DNA of 64,000 nt from Kribbella soli (lineage in GTDB: Bacteria; Actinomycetota; Actinomycetes; Propionibacteriales; Kribbellaceae): positions 1,054,001-1,118,000 of the forward strand of contig NZ_SJJZ01000003.1 in the NCBI RefSeq assembly GCF_004331345.1. The letters are read 5' to 3'. This document shows, one piece after another, positions 1 through 6,398 of this stretch. Numbering within the stretch: position 1 is the stretch's first letter; each line of letters opens with the position of its first letter. Made by a program: the position numbers and the translations under genes. A model generated the notes under the pieces. It had not been told where the DNA came from. It saw only the letters and a program-made list of their open reading frames with translations, and ran no database searches.

Positions 1-124
1 CGGTCACCTCGACACCGGCTTCCTGGAGGAACCAGGCGGTGGCCAGGCCGACCATGCCCGCGCCGACGACGGCGACGCGGTCGGGAACGATGTGGTTGCT
101 ACCAGCGGAACCAGTAGTGGTCAT
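1..124 (-). CDS. FAD-dependent oxidoreductase (D-amino acid oxidase/dehydrogenase type), 5' part only
   Basis: Only the first 41 codons lie in the window; the gene runs off the left edge. Translating the minus strand from the ATG at 124 gives a short polar lead and then VAVVGAGMVGLATAWFLQEA, the Rossmann beta-alpha-beta dinucleotide-binding fingerprint (GxGxxG) of the DAO/GlyD superfamily. Such enzymes oxidise amino acids or N-substituted glycines with bound FAD. It is divergent from a PucR regulator whose start is 102 bp away, so it is a likely target of that regulator. Family is fairly clear; the substrate cannot be known from this fragment. Confidence 0.75.
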   Translation of the reverse strand, partial: MTTTGSAGSNHIVPDRVAVVGAGMVGLATAWFLQEAGVEVT

Positions 125-157
125 GTATCGATGGTGAGGCCGCCATCAGCGGCTGTC

Positions 158-220
158 ATGGTGCGATCACACCATTGCGGGGACGAATGACTGTGCTCAT
201 CGCACAATAACCCGCACAAT
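158..220. promoter_or_regulatory. Divergent promoter region with inverted and direct repeats
   Basis: Between the divergent starts at 124 and 227 there is an inverted repeat ATGGTG-N6-CACCAT (158-175) and a direct repeat of CGCACAAT at 201-208 and 213-220, 12 bp apart. These are plausible sites for the PucR protein encoded next door. No experimentally known motif is matched; the assignment is inference from position and symmetry. Confidence 0.35.
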
Positions 221-226
221 GGCCTC

Positions 227-1765
227 ATGATCTCCTCGTCCGATCTGATCGTCGCCGTCGGTCCGGCGCTGTTCGAGGTCGTGGTACCCGGTAAGGGCGA
301 CCGCGAGGTCCGGGACGTCTTCCTGGCCGACCCGCAGGAACCTGCGACGGGTCAGCCGGGCGACCTGGTGCTCGGACTCGGTCTACGCGACGCAGAGGAC
401 GCCGTCGAGCTGGTGGAGCGCTGTGCGGCCGGCAATGCCTCAGGGGTGGTTCTCCGTACGGCGCTAGCGCACAAGCCGACCGTGGTGGCCGCAGCGGAGC
501 GAGAGGCCATGACCCTCGTCGCACTGCAGCCGAGCGTGACGTGGGCCCACGTGGTCTGGCTCCTCCGCGGTGTACTCGACCGAGCGGCCGCACCGGACTC
601 CCCCGCCGCTGGCGACGCCGGCGTGCACCAGGAGCTGTTCGCACTGGCAGACGCCGCCGCTGCGATCGTCGACGCACCCGTGACGATCGAGGACAACCAG
701 TCCAGGGTCCTGGCGTACTCCTCCGGCCAGGACTTCACCGACCCGACACGTGTGTCGACCATCGTCGGACGCCGGGTGCCGCCCGAGGTGATCGCACACT
801 TCCGGGCCCGTGGCATCTTCCGACGGCTGGCGCGATCCAGCGAGCCGTTCCTGGTACCTGACGGACCGAACGGCATCCGTCCGCGTCTCGTCGTACCGGT
901 CCGCGCCGGTGGTGAGTGGCTGGGGTCCATCTGGGCCGTTGTCGACGGTCCGGTGAGTAATGCGGTCACTGCGGAGCTCAGCAACGCCGCCTCCGTTCTC
1001 GCCTTGCACCTGTTGCGGCTGCGGGCTCAGGCCGACGTAGCGCGGCGGAGTGCGATCGACCGGCTGCGGACGATCCTGCGGCAGTTCTCCCCGGACAACC
1101 CGGTCGACGTACGGCTCCCGCGGCAGCCGTGGCGGGTTGTGGCACTCGGGTCGCCCGACGGGTACGACGTACCGCAGCAACTCGACCTGTGGGAGTCGAC
1201 CGGACGCCGGCACGGCTGGAGCGAGCCGCAGCTGGCTGACCTCGACGGCACGGTGCTGGCTGTTGTTACAGACACTGACGGACCTGGGTCATGGACCTGG
1301 CTGCAGAAACTGGTCCTCGAGCAGTCGGCTGGTACGTACGCCGCTGCCGGCGGTCCCGCGCGCGGTCCGGCCGACCTGCCGAGCTCACGCGCCGAGGCGG
1401 TCGAGCTGTTGGGACTGGTACGGCGAGGTGTCGCGCCGGGGCCGGCGCTGCGGGTCGAAGAGGCGTGGCACGTGCTGACGGTGCACCGGGCAGTCACGTC
1501 GCTTGATACCACCAAGATGGATGGTCCGCTTGCGGTGCTGCTGCGGCACGACATCGAGCACGACACGGGGTACGTGGAAACGTTGCAGGCCTGGCTGAAC
1601 TTTCCGGGGCAGCCGCAGCGGGCGGCGCGGGAACTGCACCTGCACACGAACACGTTGCGGCACCGGATGAAACGGATCGGGGAGATCGCGGAGCTCGATC
1701 TATCGGATCCGCGCGAACGGTTGGCGCTGCAGCTGCAGATTGCTGCAGTACGCACCGAGCACTGA
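227..1765 (+). CDS. PucR family transcriptional regulator
   Basis: 512 aa. The N-terminal part resembles the PucR sensory domain, the middle a GAF/GGDEF-like (CdaR) region, and the C-terminus carries the PucR-type helix-turn-helix (about 460-508: ARELHLHTNTLRHRMKRIGE, then a leucine-rich tail). PucR/CdaR proteins are one-component activators that usually control purine, amino-acid or related nitrogen catabolism next to them. Here the divergent neighbour is a DAO-type flavoenzyme, which suggests control of amine or D-amino-acid oxidation. The ATG at 227 gives the usual length; no strong ribosome site precedes it. Ends in an intergenic region with several hairpins. Confidence 0.88.
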   Translation: MISSSDLIVAVGPALFEVVVPGKGDREVRDVFLADPQEPATGQPGDLVLGLGLRDAEDAVELVERCAAGNASGVVLRTALAHKPTVVAAAEREAMTLVALQPSVTWAHVVWLLRGVLDRAAAPDSPAAGDAGVHQELFALADAAAAIVDAPVTIEDNQSRVLAYSSGQDFTDPTRVSTIVGRRVPPEVIAHFRARGIFRRLARSSEPFLVPDGPNGIRPRLVVPVRAGGEWLGSIWAVVDGPVSNAVTAELSNAASVLALHLLRLRAQADVARRSAIDRLRTILRQFSPDNPVDVRLPRQPWRVVALGSPDGYDVPQQLDLWESTGRRHGWSEPQLADLDGTVLAVVTDTDGPGSWTWLQKLVLEQSAGTYAAAGGPARGPADLPSSRAEAVELLGLVRRGVAPGPALRVEEAWHVLTVHRAVTSLDTTKMDGPLAVLLRHDIEHDTGYVETLQAWLNFPGQPQRAARELHLHTNTLRHRMKRIGEIAELDLSDPRERLALQLQIAAVRTEH

Positions 1766-1842
1766 GAACCGGGCACTGAGATCTACGCCACAGCCCCATG
1801 TAACAAGGCTTCATATTCCGGCAACTGCTGGGCAACATCCGC

Positions 1843-1864
1843 CTGACAGAGTCTTCCTTGTCAG
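1843..1864 (+). repeat. Small inverted repeat (hairpin) 3' of pucR-like gene
   Basis: CTGACA (1843-1848) and TGTCAG (1859-1864) can pair around a 10-nt loop. It is the first of four hairpins in 1766-2002, a region with no credible gene. Confidence 0.5.
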
Positions 1865-1930
1865 CAGGTCCGACTCTTCACCAGGGAGCCGGAAAGGCTG
1901 CAGGTCCGAGCTTTTCACCAGGAAGCTCGG
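1864..1930. repeat. Two tandem hairpin units with the same loop
   Basis: Two copies of a unit of about 30 bp lie at 1864-1892 and 1900-1930, each beginning GCAGGTCCGA. Each folds: CCGACTC/GAGCCGG (1870-1876 with 1886-1892, one A-C mismatch) and CCGAGCTT/AAGCTCGG (1906-1913 with 1923-1930, perfect). Both have the identical 9-nt loop TTCACCAGG. Stem bases differ between copies while pairing is largely kept, suggesting selection on structure. Function unknown; could be a transcript 3'-end element or REP-like sequence. Confidence 0.6.
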
Positions 1931-1940
1931 GCCACCCGTG

Positions 1941-1974
1941 GGGCCCGGCGATTGTCTGAGCGATCGCCGGGCCC
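1941..1974. terminator. Strong bidirectional hairpin terminator between convergent genes
   Basis: GGGCCCGGCGAT (1941-1952) pairs perfectly with ATCGCCGGGCCC (1963-1974) over a 10-nt loop. It sits between the 3' end of the PucR gene and the 3' end of the flavoenzyme gene on the other strand, 29 bp from the latter's stop. There is no clear U-run, as is common in actinomycetes. Confidence 0.7.
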
Positions 1975-2002
1975 TACAACGTTGCCCGAACCAGGAGCTT
2001 GC

Positions 2003-3019
2003 CTAGGACAACCGGTTCACGATGGTGCGGTAGACACCCGGGAGTGCGGCCGCGGCGGGGACGATCCGTGGCGCGAGGAGTGGGCGGTTGCGGGCCCACA
2101 GCAACGATGCGGTGAGCAGGCGGCATTCCCAGGAGACGCGTCGCCAGGCCGCCTCGTAGTCCTGCGGGCGGTCGGCACGGACGCAGTCGACCAGTTCGGC
2201 GGAGGTACGCAACGCGACCGCGATGCCTTCGCCGGTGAGCGCGTCGACGTACCCGGCGGCGTCGCCGACGAGCAGGACCCGGCCGGAGGTGCGGGCGCGG
2301 ACGCGTTGGCGGAGCGGACCGGCGCCCATCACGGCACTCGCCGCCACCGCACCACGCAGCCGGCGCTTCAGGAGAGGGAAAGCGTCGAGGTGTGAGTCGA
2401 ACGTGCCGCGCGCGGAGGTGAGGACGGCGACGCCGACCATGTCGTCGGCGACCGGAGTCACGTAGGCCTCGCCAAGCTTTGACCAGTACACCTCGACGAG
2501 GTCGGTCCAGGGCGAGACAGCGAAGTGCTGGCGGAGTCCACGACGTACCTCACCGGAATTCTCACCACACAAATCCAGTTGGCGGCGGATGGGTGAGTGG
2601 AGGCCGTCGGCGGCGGCCAGGTAGCGGGCGGTGATGCCGGCCGCGGTGACGGACGTGGTGTTCTGGGTGATGGGGCCGACTCGGGTGTGGAGAACCGGGA
2701 TATCTAGCGCCGCTAGCCGCGACATCAGAGCGGCGTGCAGGGTGGTACGACGTACTCCGAGGCCTGGTCCGGCGGTGAAGCGGGCGTCGACGCTGTGACT
2801 TTCGTCGAGGTAGCGGATGCCGTGGAACTCGCGGCCCGTGAGTTCCACACCCAGGCGGGAGAGGTATGAGACCGCGCTGTGGGCGATGCCTTCGCCGCAC
2901 GCCTTGTCGATCGGAGCGGAGCGCGGCTCGACGACCGCAACAGACAGTCCCGCCAACGCTGCTCGGATCGCTGTGGCTGCGCCTGCTGGACCGCTACCAG
3001 CTACCAGAAGGTCGATCAC
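2003..3019 (-). CDS. Geranylgeranyl reductase family FAD-dependent oxidoreductase (phenolic lipid cluster)
   Basis: 338 aa, read from GTG at 3019; longer in-frame extensions lie inside the upstream gene and are unlikely. N-terminal FAD motif GSGPAGAATAI, then DKACGEG, and near residue 260 the family signature GDAAGYVDALTGEGI. The start overlaps the stop of the methyltransferase gene by 4 bp (GTGA), so the three genes from 4574 downward form one operon. In srs/agq-type loci the third gene encodes a flavin enzyme that hydroxylates the alkylresorcinol-derived phenol to a hydroquinone. This protein may do that, or may saturate a prenyl chain as true geranylgeranyl reductases do. Family sure, precise reaction open. 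Confidence 0.85.
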   Translation of the reverse strand: MIDLLVAGSGPAGAATAIRAALAGLSVAVVEPRSAPIDKACGEGIAHSAVSYLSRLGVELTGREFHGIRYLDESHSVDARFTAGPGLGVRRTTLHAALMSRLAALDIPVLHTRVGPITQNTTSVTAAGITARYLAAADGLHSPIRRQLDLCGENSGEVRRGLRQHFAVSPWTDLVEVYWSKLGEAYVTPVADDMVGVAVLTSARGTFDSHLDAFPLLKRRLRGAVAASAVMGAGPLRQRVRARTSGRVLLVGDAAGYVDALTGEGIAVALRTSAELVDCVRADRPQDYEAAWRRVSWECRLLTASLLWARNRPLLAPRIVPAAAALPGVYRTIVNRLS

Positions 3020-3528
3020 GTCACCAGGGCGGACTTCAGCGCCGCCTCTTCGGACCGGATCCGGATGGCGAGGATCGGGATGTTCAAGAGGGTGAACACC
3101 AGCGCCGTCACCCAGGCGGTGTGCACCAACGGCAGGGCGATCCCCTCCGCCACGACCGCCACGTAGTTCGGGTGCCGGATCCACCGGTAGGGGCCACGTG
3201 CAACCAGCCGGAGACCCGGTACGACGATGACGCGGGTGTTCCACTGATGGCCGAGGACGCTGATGCACCACCACCGCAGCCCCTGCGCCAGCAGCACCAC
3301 CGCGAACATCGTCCAGCCCAGCCACGGAATGAACGGCCGGTGTAGCGCCTCCACCATGCACGCCGCCAGCAACAACGTGTGCAGAGCGACCATGAACGGG
3401 TAATGGCCCCGCCCCGACTCCACCCCGCCCTGCGCGAAGCTCCAGCGCGCGTTGCGCAGCGACACCACGAGCTCGGCCACGCGCTCAGCCGCGACCAGGA
3501 GCACCAACCCCAGATACCAGCCGTACAT
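3016..3528 (-). CDS. Isoprenylcysteine carboxyl methyltransferase family protein (phenolic lipid O-methyltransferase candidate)
   Basis: 170 aa from ATG at 3528, which shares one base with the stop of the polyketide synthase gene (TGATG) and has GGAG five bases upstream; GTG codons at 3531 and 3534 are alternative starts. Several hydrophobic helices precede the ICMT signature: PYRWIRHPNYVAVVAEGIALPL, rendered here by its core RHPNY and following E, which binds SAM in this membrane family. In type III polyketide loci such ICMT-like enzymes methylate alkylresorcinols. Between synthase and flavoenzyme in a translationally coupled operon, that role is likely here. Confidence 0.85.
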   Translation of the reverse strand: MYGWYLGLVLLVAAERVAELVVSLRNARWSFAQGGVESGRGHYPFMVALHTLLLAACMVEALHRPFIPWLGWTMFAVVLLAQGLRWWCISVLGHQWNTRVIVVPGLRLVARGPYRWIRHPNYVAVVAEGIALPLVHTAWVTALVFTLLNIPILAIRIRSEEAALKSALVT

Positions 3529-4574
3529 CACCACTCCAGCAGAACGAGCTCGGAACAGAAACCAGGACCCATCGCCAGCAACAACCCCGGACCTGCAGGA
3601 TCCAGCCTCAGGGTGTCACCGAGGACGTGCAGGACCGAGGACGACGACAGGTTGCCGACTGCATCGAGCGACTTCCAGGTCAGCTCCAATGCCCCCGGCC
3701 GCAACGACAGCGTCTCCGCCACCGCCTCCAGCACCTTCGGTCCGCCCGGATGACTGACCCACGTCCCGATGTCCGGAACGGTCAGGCCGTGATCGCCGAG
3801 GAACCCGCGAACGTCCTCGCCCAAGTACGTCCGCACGACCTCCGGCACGTCCGCGCCGAGCACGATCCGGAACCCGCCCGATCCGACGTCCCACCCCATC
3901 ACCCGCTCTGAGTCCGGGTAGAGCCGCGAACGCGTCGCCACCACCGAAGGCCCCGACGCCGCCGGATGATCCGACCCGGTCAGCACCACCGCTGCCGCTC
4001 CGTCGCCGAACAACGCACCACCCACCAAGTTCGGCAACGACGAGTCGTCCCGCTGCAGTGTCAACGAACACAACTCCACCGACAGCAGTACGGCGACGTG
4101 CGTGGGCCACGCCTTCAAGTAGTCATGCAACCGGGCGATCCCCGCCGCTCCCCCGACACACCCCAAACCGAACAGCGGCAGCCGCTTCACGTCCTCCCGC
4201 ATCCCCAGCCGCATCGCCACCCGGGCATCGATCGACGGCGCTGCCACCCCGGTCACCGTCGTGAACATCAGTACGTCGACGTCCTCGAGCGTCAGCCCCG
4301 CGTCCTGCACCGCCCCCGCGACCGCCTCGGACCCGAGGTCCACGGCCGCCGCGATCCACGCGTCGTTCGCCTCGCCGAAGTCCTTGAGTACGGCGTACTG
4401 CTCCAACGGCAGCGCGAGATGCCGGTACGACACTCCCGCGTTCGCGTGCAGCCGGCGGAGCAACGCCGTACCGCGACCGTCCGGGAGACAGATCGACTCG
4501 AACGCGGCGGTCAGCTCGGACTGCGGATACCGGTACGGCGGGAGCGCGGGCCGGACCGCGGCGATCCGCGTCAT
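3528..4574 (-). CDS. Type III polyketide synthase (alkylresorcinol/alkylpyrone synthase type)
   Basis: 348 aa from ATG at 4574, the usual length for a chalcone-synthase-fold enzyme. The catalytic triad is visible: Cys139 in FGLGCVGG, His275 in WVSHPGG, Asn308 in DAVGNLSSSS. It would condense a long acyl starter with malonyl-CoA to a resorcinol, pyrone or related ring. First gene of an operon with an ICMT-type methyltransferase and a flavoenzyme, divergent from a UbiA prenyltransferase; this order matches srsABC of Streptomyces griseus and agqA-D of Actinoplanes missouriensis as I recall them. The divergent start is only 18 bp away. Confidence 0.92.
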   Translation of the reverse strand: MTRIAAVRPALPPYRYPQSELTAAFESICLPDGRGTALLRRLHANAGVSYRHLALPLEQYAVLKDFGEANDAWIAAAVDLGSEAVAGAVQDAGLTLEDVDVLMFTTVTGVAAPSIDARVAMRLGMREDVKRLPLFGLGCVGGAAGIARLHDYLKAWPTHVAVLLSVELCSLTLQRDDSSLPNLVGGALFGDGAAAVVLTGSDHPAASGPSVVATRSRLYPDSERVMGWDVGSGGFRIVLGADVPEVVRTYLGEDVRGFLGDHGLTVPDIGTWVSHPGGPKVLEAVAETLSLRPGALELTWKSLDAVGNLSSSSVLHVLGDTLRLDPAGPGLLLAMGPGFCSELVLLEW

Positions 4575-4592
4575 CGTGGCATCGTTACGTCG

Positions 4593-5405
4593 GTGAGAAC
4601 GCTGCGGACCGTCAAGGGTCTGGCTCTCGCGTGCCATCCGGGCCCGACCGTCGCCGTCACCGCCCTGGTCACCGCCGTCGCGTGGTCGGCCGGGCGCAGT
4701 CCGGCCGGGTGTCTTCTCGTCGCAGCAACGATCCTCACCGGCCACCTCTCGATCGGCTGGAGCAATGACGCGATAGATGCCGCCCGCGACACCATTGTGA
4801 ACCGCCGGGACAAGCCCGTGGTGCGTGGACTGGTGAGTCGCCGGACACTCGCGGTCGGTGCGGGCGTGATGCTGGTCGTCACCGTTCCGGTCTCCCTCGC
4901 CAACGGCGTCGCGTCCGGGTTGATGCACCTGCTGTTCGTCGCCTGCGCCTGGGCGTACAACCTGGGCCTCAAATCGACCGTGATCTCCTGGCTCCCGTAC
5001 GCCGTCGCGTTCGGCGGACTGCCCTCGTTCGTGACGCTCGGCACCGCGCACGTCTGGGCCCCGTGGTGGGCGACCGCGGCGGGTGCTCTCCTGGGGATCG
5101 GTGCCCATCTGGCAAACGTCGTACCCGACCTCGCCGACGACCTGGCCACCGGCGTCCGCGGCTGGCCCCAACGCCTCGGCCGTTACGCCCGCCTCGTCGC
5201 ACCGCTCCCGTTGGCGACAGCAACCGGTCTCCTGGTCATCGCGCCACCCGGAGCGATCGGCGTCATCGGCTGGATCGCCCTCGCGGTCGTCGCCGCTCTT
5301 CTGACCACGATCCTCCTGTGGCGCAACGCCCCCTTCCTCATCACGATCGCCATCGCCGCGGTCAGCATCATCTCCCTCGTGCTCCGCGGCGACGCGCTCG
5401 TCTAG
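4593..5405 (+). CDS. UbiA family prenyltransferase
   Basis: 270 aa from GTG at 4593; the open frame continues upstream only through the antisense of the polyketide synthase gene, so this start is preferred. It is an intramembrane prenyltransferase with about eight hydrophobic helices and both aspartate motifs: NDAIDAARD (Asn58, Asp59, Asp62, Asp66) and DLADD (Asp179 to Asp183), which bind Mg-diphosphate of the prenyl donor. Divergent from the polyketide operon, it likely prenylates the polyketide-derived phenol or hydroquinone, as AgqD does in Actinoplanes. Its TAG stop shares CTAG with the stop of the convergent LysR gene. Confidence 0.88.
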   Translation: MRTLRTVKGLALACHPGPTVAVTALVTAVAWSAGRSPAGCLLVAATILTGHLSIGWSNDAIDAARDTIVNRRDKPVVRGLVSRRTLAVGAGVMLVVTVPVSLANGVASGLMHLLFVACAWAYNLGLKSTVISWLPYAVAFGGLPSFVTLGTAHVWAPWWATAAGALLGIGAHLANVVPDLADDLATGVRGWPQRLGRYARLVAPLPLATATGLLVIAPPGAIGVIGWIALAVVAALLTTILLWRNAPFLITIAIAAVSIISLVLRGDALV

Positions 5406-6274
5406 CCCGCGTCCGGCTTCAGTGGGGCGTTGCTGCCGAGAATGGCGGCGGTCAGTGCCTCGGCGGGTTCCTTCGCGGCGCGGGGGTTGGTGATCAGGAC
5501 GAGGTCGATGGAGGGGAGTTCGGGCAGGCCGGCGCTCGGCGGGGGCTCCACCAGGTCGGCCGGCATCAGGGACCGGGCGAAGATCGCGATCCCGAGACCG
5601 GCGCGGACGGCGGCGAGTACGCCGTTGACGCCGCGGACGATGCACGTGATCCGGCAGGTTCGACCGGCCTGCTCGAGCGACTGCACACCGAGCGACCGGC
5701 TCAGCGAGGGCGCCTGGTACGCGACCAGCGGGACCGGGACGTCGGGCGCGATCCGGGTCCCGGCGATCCCGGCCCAGACCATCGGGTCCCGCCGTACCAG
5801 CCGGCCGTTCGGCTCGTAGCCGCCGCCGGCGCCGTGCTTCACGTAGGCCAGATCGAGGTGGCCGGACTCGACCCGGCGGAGCAGGTTCGGGCTCTGGGCA
5901 ACGGTCAGCTCCAGGTCGATCCGCGGGTACAGCTGGCGGAAGTCGCGGAGGATCTTCGGCAGCGGCGTGAGCGCCAGGTCGTCGGTCACGCCGAACCGCA
6001 GCCGGCCGCGCAGCTCCGAGCCGGTGAAGTACCCGGCGGCCTCCTCGTGGGCGGCCAGGATGGTCCGGGCGAAACCGGCCATCGCCTCGCCGTCCGCGGT
6101 CAGCGTGACAGTGCGGGTGTCACGGACGAACAGCGGCCGCCCGACCGCCGTCTCGAGTTTGCGGACGTGTTGGCTGACCGTCGGCTGCCGGATGCCCAGC
6201 CGCTCGGCCGCCTGGGTGAAGCTGAGCGACTGCGCCACCGCCAGGAACGTGCGCAACTGGTCCGGGTCGTACAT
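5402..6274 (-). CDS. LysR family transcriptional regulator
   Basis: 290 aa from ATG at 6274, preceded by GGAGGT (6281-6286). N-terminal winged HTH: LRTFLAVAQSLSFTQAAERLGIRQPTVSQHVRKLE, given here by its core SFTQAAERLGIRQPTVSQHV. The rest is the periplasmic-binding-like effector domain. It is divergent from an MFS exporter gene with 124 bp between starts, the typical arrangement of a LysR activator and its target. It could alternatively act on the prenyltransferase/polyketide locus downstream, but that pair is not transcribed from this promoter region. Confidence 0.92.
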   Translation of the reverse strand: MYDPDQLRTFLAVAQSLSFTQAAERLGIRQPTVSQHVRKLETAVGRPLFVRDTRTVTLTADGEAMAGFARTILAAHEEAAGYFTGSELRGRLRFGVTDDLALTPLPKILRDFRQLYPRIDLELTVAQSPNLLRRVESGHLDLAYVKHGAGGGYEPNGRLVRRDPMVWAGIAGTRIAPDVPVPLVAYQAPSLSRSLGVQSLEQAGRTCRITCIVRGVNGVLAAVRAGLGIAIFARSLMPADLVEPPPSAGLPELPSIDLVLITNPRAAKEPAEALTAAILGSNAPLKPDAG

Positions 6275-6287
6275 CGATAGACCTCCC

Positions 6288-6302
6288 ATTACGTGACGCA
6301 AT
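6288..6302. promoter_or_regulatory. Candidate LysR box (T-N11-A type)
   Basis: ATTACGTGACGCAAT has ATT/AAT half-sites in the T-N11-A spacing that LysR proteins favour, and lies just upstream of the lysR ribosome site in the lysR/MFS promoter region. Inference from symmetry and position. Confidence 0.4.
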
Positions 6303-6398
6303 AAGACTAATAGGAGTAATTCGCTGGGGGAATTCAGTACCCAACCCTGAGGATGGACATGTCCTCCCCTGACCAGTCCACTCGTGTAGGGATCGCTC

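Noticed and set aside
1740..2006. Plus-strand frame across the hairpin region
   Set aside because: Runs through the hairpins and overlaps the end of the PucR gene with no ribosome site or protein pattern.
3020..3361. In-frame extension of the flavoenzyme gene upstream to 3361
   Set aside because: It lies antiparallel-free but wholly inside the methyltransferase gene in another frame; the FAD motif starts right after GTG 3019, which also gives a GTGA coupling.
3966..4592. Upstream extension of the prenyltransferase frame
   Set aside because: Antisense of the PKS gene with no UbiA features; GTG 4593 fits the family length.
4575..5645. Long N-terminal extension of the polyketide synthase frame
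   Set aside because: Arg/Asp-rich antisense of the prenyltransferase gene; type III PKS length and N-terminus fit the ATG at 4574.
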